DNA of 5,224 nucleotides. Origin: Pelagibacteraceae bacterium TMED13 (GTDB taxonomy: Bacteria; Pseudomonadota; Alphaproteobacteria; Methylaequorales; Methylaequoraceae). The position numbers and the translations under genes are program-made. Location: positions 2,578-7,801 of the forward strand of contig NHBS01000039.1 of NCBI GenBank assembly GCA_002167825.1, in the 5' to 3' direction. Positions 1 to 5,224 of the stretch are shown piece by piece; positions within the stretch are counted from its first letter, which is position 1, and each line of letters starts with the position of its first letter. The notes under the pieces were generated by a model that made no database searches, was not told the origin of the DNA, and saw only the letters and a program-made list of their open reading frames with translations.

Positions 1-1640
1 TACATACCTGTATAATTTGGGCCACCTCCTCCCTCGGGAGTAATCCAATTAATATTTTGAGATGGATCTTTTATGTCACATGTTTTGCAATGAATGCAGT
101 TCTGAGCATTTATTTGAAGTCGATCAAGCCCTTCATCATTTACAATTTCATATACACCAGCTGGACAATAACGTTGCTCGGGTGAATCATATAATGCTAA
201 ATTTGTATCGATTGGTATCTTTTCGTCAGAAATTTTAAGATGAACAGGTTGATTTTCCTCGTGGTATGTTGAAGAAAAAGAAACATTTGTTAATCTATCA
301 AATGTTATTTTGCCATCTGGTTTGGGATAATCGATTTTTTTAGCTTTAGTCTTTTCTTGAAGTGAACAATGATCGGGTTCTCCATGTTTTAAGGTCCATG
401 GTGCTTTTCCTCTAAGAATAATTTGGTCTATCCCAGTCAGAATTGTTCCTAATTTTAAACCATATTTGAAGGATGGGCGCACATTTCTTGCTGCTTTCAG
501 CTCTTTTCCCGCCCATGAGTTGTTGAACTCTGATTGAAAATCTTCGAGTTCGATTCCCTCTAGGTTTTGTTCTAACTTTCTAAACACATTTTCAGAGGCA
601 ACTATCCCTGATTTCATAGCAGTGTGTGTACCTTTTATTTTTGGAGTATTTAATGTTCCAGCCTCACAACCTATTAATGACCCACCTGGAAATGAAAGCT
701 TTGGTAAAGACTGCCATCCGCCTTCATTTAGTGCACGTGCCCCATATGAGACTCTTCTACCATCATCAAGTAAAGGCTTTATTGAAGGGTGTATTTTAAA
801 TCTTTGGAATTCTTCATAAGGTGATAAATATGGATTTTTATAGTCGAGCCCTATAACAAAGCCTAATGATACTAGATTTTTATCTAAATGGTATAAAAAT
901 GATCCCCCATAAGTTTCTTGATCTAGTGGCCATCCAATTGAGTGCATTACGTTTCCGGGTTTAGAGTTTTCAGGTTTTACTTCCCAAAGTTCTTTTAAGC
1001 CAATTCCATAGGTTTGATGTTGAGCTTTTCTTCTTAGATCAAACTGACTCATAAGTTTTTTACCTAAATGACCTCTACAACCCTCTGCAAATAAGGTAAA
1101 TTTGGAATGAATTTCAATACCAGCCTGATAGTTTTGACCCGGGTTCCCCTGAATATCAACTCCTAAATCACCTGTGACAATCCCTTTAAGAATACCATTA
1201 TCTACAACGATATCTGATGCCGCAAAACCTGGGTAAATCTCTACTCCCAACTTTTCTGCTTCATTACCCAACCATTTACATAAAGAACCAAGTGAAATTA
1301 TAAAATTTCCTTTATTATGCATAACTGGTGGGATTAGAAAGTTTGGAATATTAAATGACTTATTATTAGTCATAAACTTGATGGATTCTTTTTTCACCTC
1401 AACCTTAACTGGACATTCAGCATTATCTCTCCAATCATCAAATAATTCATCCATTGCAGTTGGTTGAAGTATGGCACCAGATAAAATGTGAGCTCCGACC
1501 TCTGAGCCCTTTTCAACTATACAAACAGAATAATCTTTATTATTTTCGATACACATTTTTTTGAATTTAATTGCGGCTGCTAATCCTGAAGGACCGGCTC
1601 CAACAATCAAAAGGTCATAATTCATTTTTTCTCTTGTCAT
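1..1640 (-). CDS. etf-QO: Electron transfer flavoprotein-ubiquinone oxidoreductase (ETF-QO), stop codon cut by window edge
   Basis: ETF-QO is a membrane-associated FAD and [4Fe-4S] enzyme. It takes electrons from reduced electron transfer flavoprotein, loaded by acyl-CoA and amine dehydrogenases, and passes them to ubiquinone. My reverse-strand translation gives 546 uninterrupted residues. An N-terminal FAD-binding GAGPSG motif lies at residues 14-19, and the family signature region EGCRGHLG is present. The C-terminal ferredoxin-like domain has all four expected cluster cysteines: C492, C515, C518 and C521 (NCIHCKTC). The protein ends PEGGGGPNYTGM, like the usual family C-terminus. The next codon begins TA and its third base lies outside the window, so it is almost surely the stop; length is normal for bacterial members. 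I chose the ATG at 1640 because MTREKMNYD resembles related N-termini. An ATG at 1625 (MNYD) is the alternative, and neither has a good Shine-Dalgarno. The gene is divergent from the glycosylase gene. Confidence 0.96.
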   Translation of the reverse strand, partial: MTREKMNYDLLIVGAGPSGLAAAIKFKKMCIENNKDYSVCIVEKGSEVGAHILSGAILQPTAMDELFDDWRDNAECPVKVEVKKESIKFMTNNKSFNIPNFLIPPVMHNKGNFIISLGSLCKWLGNEAEKLGVEIYPGFAASDIVVDNGILKGIVTGDLGVDIQGNPGQNYQAGIEIHSKFTLFAEGCRGHLGKKLMSQFDLRRKAQHQTYGIGLKELWEVKPENSKPGNVMHSIGWPLDQETYGGSFLYHLDKNLVSLGFVIGLDYKNPYLSPYEEFQRFKIHPSIKPLLDDGRRVSYGARALNEGGWQSLPKLSFPGGSLIGCEAGTLNTPKIKGTHTAMKSGIVASENVFRKLEQNLEGIELEDFQSEFNNSWAGKELKAARNVRPSFKYGLKLGTILTGIDQIILRGKAPWTLKHGEPDHCSLQEKTKAKKIDYPKPDGKITFDRLTNVSFSSTYHEENQPVHLKISDEKIPIDTNLALYDSPEQRYCPAGVYEIVNDEGLDRLQINAQNCIHCKTCDIKDPSQNINWITPEGGGGPNYTGM

Positions 1641-1643
1641 AAT

Positions 1644-1672
1644 TTGTTTTAATTTTTTTTTAAATTTATAGT
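1644..1672 (+). promoter_or_regulatory. Putative promoter for the glycosylase-moaB unit
   Basis: The 47-base gap between the divergent ETF-QO and glycosylase genes holds TTGTTT at 1644-1649 and TATAGT at 1667-1672, separated by 17 bases, a sigma-70-like arrangement. Transcription would start near 1679, leaving a leader of only about 9 bases with no Shine-Dalgarno, so the glycosylase may be translated from a nearly leaderless message. The gap is almost pure A/T, so -10-like hexamers arise easily by chance. The minus-strand promoter of ETF-QO must also lie here or inside the start of the glycosylase gene, but I cannot place it. Confidence 0.35.
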
Positions 1673-1687
1673 AGAATATATATATTA

Positions 1688-2440
1688 ATGAAAGTTAAAA
1701 ACATAAAGTCTTTTATTGAGTTTTATCAAAACTTAGGCACTACCACATCAATGACTAATTCAGTTAGAGGTAATAGCACGAATCTATTATACCAAGATTT
1801 AGCTGCAAATGAATTAGAAAAAGTTCCCATTTTAAAAAAATATAATAAAAATCAGTCAAAACAAAAAAAGCTAGAAGTACTCAAATCAAGCCTAAAAGAT
1901 ATTAATTGTGATTTGAAGGATATTGCAACTAATTTAGTTTTTAGTGATGGTAATATTGATTCTGAGATCATGCTTATTGGAGAAGCTCCAGGTGCTGAAG
2001 AGGATAAACAAGGCAAACCATTTGTAGGAGAGGCTGGAAAGCTTTTGGATAAGATGCTTTCATTTATAGATTTAAAGAGAGAAAAAAATTTTTATGTCAC
2101 AAATATCCTATATTGGAGACCGCCAGGAAATAGGACTCCGAATAACCAAGAGATTTCTCAATGCTTAGAATCTACTATAGAGCATATAAAAATTATAAAA
2201 CCTAAACTTATAATTTTAGTTGGAGGAATCGCTGCAAAAACTCTACTAAAGTCTCAAGAAGGTATCACAAAAATTCGTGAAACTAGTCATTATTATTCTG
2301 ATAATGATAAGACTAAAATATATACTAAAGCAATTTTTCATCCTGCATATTTATTAAAAAACCCTATTGAAAAAAAAAGAATGTGGGATGATCTTTTAGA
2401 AATTGACAAAATAATATCAAAAAACAATATAAGGAGATGA
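1688..2440 (+). CDS. udg: Uracil-DNA glycosylase, family 4-like, with degenerate iron-sulfur ligand set
   Basis: This enzyme removes uracil from DNA, arising from cytosine deamination or dUTP incorporation, and so starts base excision repair. The 250-residue product has the family motif GEAPGAEED (98-106), FVGEAG (112-117), the PPGNRTP segment (145-151) and the HPAYLL motif (218-223) that contacts DNA and the flipped base. Classical family 4 enzymes bind a [4Fe-4S] cluster through four cysteines. Here the second (C74) and fourth (C159) positions are kept, but D71 and W143 occupy the first and third, so a cluster is unlikely. Similar cysteine-poor versions are known in Alphaproteobacteria. Residues 1-60 are a K/N/S-rich extension without a recognisable domain. 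The start is the ATG at 1688, with no Shine-Dalgarno. The gene is followed after one base by moaB and is probably cotranscribed with it. The substrate range is inferred from the family. Confidence 0.93.
   Translation: MKVKNIKSFIEFYQNLGTTTSMTNSVRGNSTNLLYQDLAANELEKVPILKKYNKNQSKQKKLEVLKSSLKDINCDLKDIATNLVFSDGNIDSEIMLIGEAPGAEEDKQGKPFVGEAGKLLDKMLSFIDLKREKNFYVTNILYWRPPGNRTPNNQEISQCLESTIEHIKIIKPKLIILVGGIAAKTLLKSQEGITKIRETSHYYSDNDKTKIYTKAIFHPAYLLKNPIEKKRMWDDLLEIDKIISKNNIRR
2431..2436 (+). promoter_or_regulatory. Shine-Dalgarno for moaB inside the end of the glycosylase gene
   Basis: AAGGAG lies five bases before the moaB ATG at 2442 and within the last codons of the glycosylase gene, whose stop is TGA at 2438-2440. 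It fixes the moaB start and supports translation of both genes from one message. Confidence 0.85.
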
Positions 2441-2441
2441 A

Positions 2442-2951
2442 ATGTCCCAAATAAGTCTAGGAATTGTAATAATTGTTGTATCGGATAGTAGAAATGAGCA
2501 GACCGATAAATCAGGAAAGGTACTTGAAGAAAGGATTAATAAATCTGGTCATAAGTTAGTACAAAAAATTTTTCTTAAAGATAATGTTGAGGATATTAAA
2601 AGTAAACTATTAGAACTTATTAACTCTGACAATCATAATGTAGTTATTTTATCAGGTGGAACAGGATTGACAGGTAGAGACTCTACACCTGAGGCCGTGA
2701 AGGCTGTAATTAAAAAAGAAATACCTGGATTTGGAGAAATATTTAGAATGATTAGTTATGATAAGATTGCCACTTCCTCACTTCAGTCTAGAGCTATGGC
2801 TGGCTTAGCTGATGATAAATTTATATTTGCGCTGCCAGGTTCTCCTGGTGCATGTAAAGATGCTTGGGACAATATTCTTGTACACCAGCTAAATTCTGAT
2901 ACAAAACCTTGTAATCTTGTTGAATTAATTCCTAGATTAAGAGAAGGTTAA
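2442..2951 (+). CDS. moaB: MoaB/MogA-family molybdenum cofactor biosynthesis protein
   Basis: Members of this family bind molybdopterin; MogA-type enzymes adenylate it before molybdate insertion, in the cytoplasm. The product has 169 residues, the usual length for MoaB. It shows the MPT-binding signature: SGGTG (71-75), GRD (78-80) followed by TPEA, then PGFGE (95-99), FRMISY (101-106), the TSSLQSRAMAG stretch (111-121) and LPGSPGA (131-137). The C-terminal LNSDTKPCNLVELIP resembles MoaB rather than MogA. E. coli MoaB is reported to be inactive beside MogA, but many bacteria have only a MoaB-type protein, which then probably does the adenylation. The start at ATG 2442 is fixed by the Shine-Dalgarno five bases upstream. 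It is the second gene of a unit with the glycosylase, a neighbourhood with no functional link that I can see. It converges on the fasciclin gene with a 10-base gap. Confidence 0.94.
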   Translation: MSQISLGIVIIVVSDSRNEQTDKSGKVLEERINKSGHKLVQKIFLKDNVEDIKSKLLELINSDNHNVVILSGGTGLTGRDSTPEAVKAVIKKEIPGFGEIFRMISYDKIATSSLQSRAMAGLADDKFIFALPGSPGACKDAWDNILVHQLNSDTKPCNLVELIPRLREG

Positions 2952-2957
2952 TTATAT

Positions 2958-2971
2958 AAGATTAAAATCTT
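2958..2971. terminator. Weak AT-rich inverted repeat at a convergent gene junction
   Basis: AAGATT (2958-2963) and its exact reverse complement AATCTT (2966-2971) are separated by AA and sit between the moaB stop and the last codons of the fasciclin gene, overlapping the latter's stop. The position fits a bidirectional terminator, but the stem is six mostly A-T pairs with a two-base loop and no proper U-tract. A second inverted repeat follows at 2973-3001, with 8-base arms (AATTGACT/AGTCAATT) inside the fasciclin coding end. Either could stall polymerase; neither is a convincing intrinsic terminator. Confidence 0.25.
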
Positions 2972-3549
2972 GAATTGACTGACTTCAACCATGAGTCAAT
3001 TTCATTATCTGTTTGCATACAACAAGAAGTAATTGGAAATTTATCTTTTTGCAATTTGGTTAATCTTTCATCTTCTTGGCTTGGTTGAACAAACATTACA
3101 CAATTTATCTCGTGGATAACCCCATTATCAGCAGATGTGTTTTCATTCACAACCACCATATCCTTTACGTACAAACTTTCTCTTTTAAAAAGTTGAATTG
3201 ATTTGTTGGTAACCGTAATTTCTTCTGTAATTTTAGAGGTTAAATCACTGCTTGATTTTTGTCCTATTAAAATATGATCCAGAATCAACATTTTTCTTAA
3301 TGAAGTGTCTGATAAAATTTGATCATAGACTTTTTTTGGTAAAGCATCGAAAGCTTTATTATTGGGAACGAAAATTGTCCAATTCCATGGAAATTTTTGT
3401 TGTAAAGTTGCCTCAAGTTCGGTGTTATTAATATAAGAATAAAAACTTGATAGATTCGGATTCTCTCTAATAATTTCTACAATACCCTTAGCGTTTGCGT
3501 TGAAATAAGAAATAAAAAAGAAAAATAAAGAAAAAATTTTTAAAAACAA
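2962..3549 (-). CDS. Small exported fasciclin-domain protein
   Basis: The product is a secreted or periplasmic protein built around one fasciclin (FAS1) domain. This fold mediates adhesion or binding in many organisms but has no defined activity in most bacteria. From the TTG at 3549 it has 195 residues. A signal peptide covers about 1-20, with a very hydrophobic LFFFFI core and an A-N-A cleavage site before K21. The FAS1 H1 box TIFVPNNKAFDALP lies at about 58-71, and the H2 region, with NGVIHEIN at 142-149, ends the domain. A polar tail of about 40 residues with a CC pair (176-177) follows. I chose TTG 3549 because GGAG lies five bases upstream. The longer frame from a TTG at 3576 would add nine polar residues without a ribosome binding site. 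There is no lipobox. The gene converges with moaB and diverges from rnhB across a palindromic promoter. Its ligand and role are unknown. Confidence 0.88.
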   Translation of the reverse strand: MFLKIFSLFFFFISYFNANAKGIVEIIRENPNLSSFYSYINNTELEATLQQKFPWNWTIFVPNNKAFDALPKKVYDQILSDTSLRKMLILDHILIGQKSSSDLTSKITEEITVTNKSIQLFKRESLYVKDMVVVNENTSADNGVIHEINCVMFVQPSQEDERLTKLQKDKFPITSCCMQTDNEIDSWLKSVNSRF

Positions 3550-3554
3550 CTTGT

Positions 3555-3561
3555 CTCCTTT
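3555..3561 (-). promoter_or_regulatory. Shine-Dalgarno that sets the fasciclin gene start
   Basis: On the minus strand AAAGGAG occupies 3561-3555, five bases before the TTG at 3549. No ATG or GTG start is available in the frame before the signal peptide. This strong site therefore picks TTG 3549 over the upstream in-frame TTGs at 3576 and 3564, and makes the signal peptide begin at once with M-F-L-K. Confidence 0.8.
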
Positions 3562-3601
3562 CAATTCGTTAAACAAAACTTACCCAAAACAAATTTTTCA
3601 A

Positions 3602-3618
3602 TATCCTTTTTTTGGATA
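3602..3618. repeat. Short inverted repeat in the fasciclin leader
   Basis: TATCC (3602-3606) and GGATA (3614-3618) flank seven T residues. In a fasciclin transcript starting near 3629 this would form a 5-bp hairpin with an A7 loop about 10 bases from the 5' end. On the plus strand it lies just upstream of the rnhB -10. It could be a small hairpin or a protein site, or chance in AT-rich DNA. Confidence 0.3.
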
Positions 3619-3621
3619 GGT

Positions 3622-3648
3622 TAGTTGTTATAATAATTATAACAACTA
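3622..3648. promoter_or_regulatory. Perfect 27-bp palindrome carrying divergent extended -10 promoters
   Basis: TAGTTGTTATAAT (3622-3634) and its exact reverse complement ATTATAACAACTA (3636-3648) flank a single A. Each arm carries a consensus extended -10, TG-T-TATAAT. On the plus strand TATAAT is at 3629-3634, predicting a start near 3641 and an 18-base rnhB leader. On the minus strand it is at 3641-3636, predicting a start near 3629 and a leader of about 80 bases for the fasciclin gene. No good -35 is visible on either side, which fits the extended -10 class. The symmetry could equally be an operator for a dimeric regulator that covers both promoters. Confidence 0.65.
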
Positions 3649-3658
3649 TTTTATAACC

Positions 3659-4267
3659 TTGGTAGTAACAAATAAAAATGACTATTACTCTGACCTTGAC
3701 AACTCAATTATAGGTATAGATGAGGTTGGAAGAGGTGCTTTATGCGGGCCAGTTGTTTCTTGTGCCCTAATACTTCATAAAAATATTTCTCAAGAAAAGC
3801 TATTTGATAAAATTACAGACTCAAAAAAGTTATCAGAAAAAAAAAGATTAGAATTATCGACGATAATTAAGAAATATTCTAAATTTAATATTGGAATAAG
3901 TGATAATATGGAAATTGATAAATATAATATTCTTAATGCTACGATTTTTTCAATGAAAAGGGCATATAGGAAGTTTGAAAATACCAAATTTAAAATAAAA
4001 ATAGATGGATTAAAAACTTTTGAATTAAATGACAGGACTACCTTTCATATTAAAGGGGATCAAAAATCTATAACTATTGCAGCAGCATCTATCGTAGCTA
4101 AAGTATATAGAGATGATTTGATGATAAAACATTCGAGTGATTATCCTCAATATGGTTGGGTAAGAAATAAGGGTTATGGAACTAAGGAACATATTGACGC
4201 TATTCAAAAATTTGGAATATCAAAGCACCATCGAAAGAGCTTTATAAAAAATCTAAATCTTAGCTAA
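3659..4267 (+). CDS. rnhB: Ribonuclease HII
   Basis: RNase HII cuts the RNA strand of RNA-DNA hybrids and nicks 5' of single ribonucleotides in DNA, starting ribonucleotide excision repair in the cytoplasm. The product has 202 residues, a normal family length. The first motif IGIDEVGRG (18-26) supplies catalytic D21 and E22 and the GRG loop that recognises the 2'-OH. TDSKKLSE (53-60), IDG with D116, and the AAASIVAKVYRDD block (141-153) with catalytic D152 follow. The C-terminal substrate-binding part has YGW, NKGYGTKEH (170-178) and HHRKSF (190-195). The start is assigned to TTG 3659, the only conventional start codon between the in-frame stop at 3617-3619 and the first motif. It has no Shine-Dalgarno, and the predicted leader is only about 18 bases, so initiation may be weak. 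The gene diverges from the fasciclin gene and overlaps the kinase gene by 15 bases at the 3' end. Confidence 0.95.
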   Translation: MVVTNKNDYYSDLDNSIIGIDEVGRGALCGPVVSCALILHKNISQEKLFDKITDSKKLSEKKRLELSTIIKKYSKFNIGISDNMEIDKYNILNATIFSMKRAYRKFENTKFKIKIDGLKTFELNDRTTFHIKGDQKSITIAAASIVAKVYRDDLMIKHSSDYPQYGWVRNKGYGTKEHIDAIQKFGISKHHRKSFIKNLNLS

Positions 4268-5224
4268 GGGAAACTTTATATTCACTTCTAACCCTCCAAA
4301 TTTTGATGATTTTGTCAACCAAACCTCCCCTTTAGTTGTCTCAACAATATCTTTAACTATATTTAATCCTAGACCCGTACCTGGTGTTTGTTCATCTAAT
4401 CTAAATCCTCTAGCAAAAACCTTTTTCATCTTATCTTGAGGCAACCCCGGACCATCATCGGAAAATATCATTTGTATATGATCTTCGTCTAATTTTTTAA
4501 TTTCTAATAAAACACTGGTGCCTGCCCACTTACAACTATTTTCAACTATGTTACCAATCACCTCTTCCATATCTTCAAAACTACTTAAAACAAATGCTTT
4601 ATCTAAGCTAGAGGATAGTTTTATATCTTTGGACGGATAAAGTTTTAAAAAAATCCCAACCATCTTTTTTGATAATTCAATAATATTTATTTTTTCTTTA
4701 GCAACCTTTCCTAATGAATCTAAATGAGCTTTTTTTAAGTACCTATCAATTTGTCTTTTCATTAGTTGGATTTGGTTATCTAAAACCTTATCTTTACTGT
4801 CAATTTCATTAGAAACTACTGCAAGCGGAGTTTTAAGTACATGTGCGAGATTTCCTACATGAGTTTTTGCTCGCTCTATAATTTTTTCATTATGCTCCAA
4901 CAGGTTATTTATCTCAGTTGCAAGTGGCTGAACCTCCAATGGGTAGGGGTCTTGAAGATTCTTTTCGTCTCCGTTTCTGATTTTAAAAAGAGCGGTCTTA
5001 ATTTTATTTAAAGGTAATAGGCCAAAGTTGACCTGTAAAAAAACTGCAAACATTAAACCTACTCCTAAAGCTATTAAAATTGTCTGTAAGGTATTATTAA
5101 ATTTCTTTATATTTCCTTGATATTCTTCTGTATCTCCTGAAACTGTAAATGTTACTGGATTTTTATATCCAGGGAAGGATATTTCTCTTTGTATTATATG
5201 TAATTTTTTCTTTTCAATTTTTTT
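4253..5224 (-). CDS. Sensor histidine kinase (PhoQ/FeuQ-like), N-terminus beyond window
   Basis: This is the C-terminal 323 residues of a membrane two-component sensor kinase. The frame stays open to the right edge, so an internal ATG at 5053 is not the start. Numbering from the edge, residues 1-45 are the end of a periplasmic segment and about 46-70 a transmembrane helix (TILIALGVGLMFAVFL). A HAMP-like linker covers about 71-115. The dimerisation domain has the phospho-acceptor H128 in NLAHVLKTP. The ATPase domain has the N box (GNIVENSCKWA, N225/N229), G1 box DDGPG (256-260), an F-box stretch (KVFARGFR, 268-275) and G2 box GTGLGL (282-287). All are intact, so the kinase should be active. 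NLAHxLKTP is typical of PhoQ and of alphaproteobacterial FeuQ-type kinases, suggesting an envelope or metal/osmotic signal, but this is inference. The partner response regulator is probably just upstream, outside the window. Confidence 0.92.
   Translation of the reverse strand, partial: KKIEKKKLHIIQREISFPGYKNPVTFTVSGDTEEYQGNIKKFNNTLQTILIALGVGLMFAVFLQVNFGLLPLNKIKTALFKIRNGDEKNLQDPYPLEVQPLATEINNLLEHNEKIIERAKTHVGNLAHVLKTPLAVVSNEIDSKDKVLDNQIQLMKRQIDRYLKKAHLDSLGKVAKEKINIIELSKKMVGIFLKLYPSKDIKLSSSLDKAFVLSSFEDMEEVIGNIVENSCKWAGTSVLLEIKKLDEDHIQMIFSDDGPGLPQDKMKKVFARGFRLDEQTPGTGLGLNIVKDIVETTKGEVWLTKSSKFGGLEVNIKFPLAKI

Noticed and set aside
622..819. 65-codon plus-strand open frame
   Set aside because: It lies antisense inside the well-supported ETF-QO gene, whose translation is continuous here. 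It has no recognisable motif and no ribosome site of note.
1641..1687. Poly-T/A tracts near 1653-1660 as a terminator
   Set aside because: There is no GC-rich stem next to them, and the gap lies between the 5' ends of two divergent genes.
3550..3576. Nine-residue longer fasciclin protein from the TTG at 3576
   Set aside because: It would place the strong Shine-Dalgarno inside the gene and put a polar stretch before the signal peptide. The TTG at 3549 is better spaced.
3622..3648. The palindrome as an intrinsic terminator or transposon end
   Set aside because: It lies between divergent genes, where no terminator is needed. The stem is AT-rich with a one-base loop, and there is no transposase or target-site duplication nearby.
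3790..4207. Two minus-strand open frames (3790-3987 and 4025-4207) opposite rnhB
   Set aside because: Both overlap conserved RNase HII motifs in the sense strand and encode only low-complexity I/L/S-rich peptides expected from antisense AT-rich DNA.
4253..5053. Reading the kinase as a complete 266-residue protein from the ATG at 5053
   Set aside because: The frame is open all the way to 5224, and this ATG falls in the middle of the transmembrane helix, so the real start is further upstream.

Overview
This is an AT-rich, densely packed stretch of a bacterial chromosome, very probably from a low-GC alphaproteobacterium such as a marine SAR11-like or related lineage. The assignment rests on strong AT bias, K/N/I-rich proteins and short intergenic gaps. 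It also rests on protein types typical of Alphaproteobacteria: an ETF-ubiquinone oxidoreductase next to a family-4-like uracil-DNA glycosylase, and a PhoQ/FeuQ-like kinase with an NLAHxLKTP phospho-acceptor motif. The lineage is an inference; there is no rRNA or other marker here.

Layout, left to right. (1) Positions 1-1640, minus strand: electron transfer flavoprotein-ubiquinone oxidoreductase, essentially complete, with its stop codon cut by the left edge. (2) Positions 1641-1687: a short divergent intergenic gap with a plausible promoter. (3) Positions 1688-2951, plus strand: a tight two-gene unit of uracil-DNA glycosylase and moaB, one base apart, with the moaB Shine-Dalgarno inside the end of the glycosylase gene. 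(4) Positions 2962-3549, minus strand: a small exported fasciclin-domain protein convergent with moaB. Its best start is a TTG with a strong ribosome binding site. (5) Positions 3550-3658: the longest gap, holding a perfect 27-bp palindrome (3622-3648) with a consensus extended -10 on each strand. It looks like a symmetric divergent promoter or operator. (6) Positions 3659-4267, plus strand: rnhB (RNase HII). (7) Positions 4253-5224, minus strand: the C-terminal part of a membrane sensor histidine kinase that overlaps rnhB tail to tail and runs off the right edge.

The genes are mostly housekeeping: respiratory electron entry from flavoproteins, uracil repair, molybdenum cofactor synthesis, ribonucleotide/RNA-DNA hybrid removal, envelope sensing and a periplasmic fasciclin protein. 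They do not form one pathway. I see no mobile element, CRISPR array, tRNA/rRNA or toxin/defence cassette, and no new multi-gene system. The points most worth a second look are the palindromic divergent promoter, the glycosylase that keeps only two of the four iron-sulfur cysteines of its family, and the TTG starts of the two genes flanking the palindrome.
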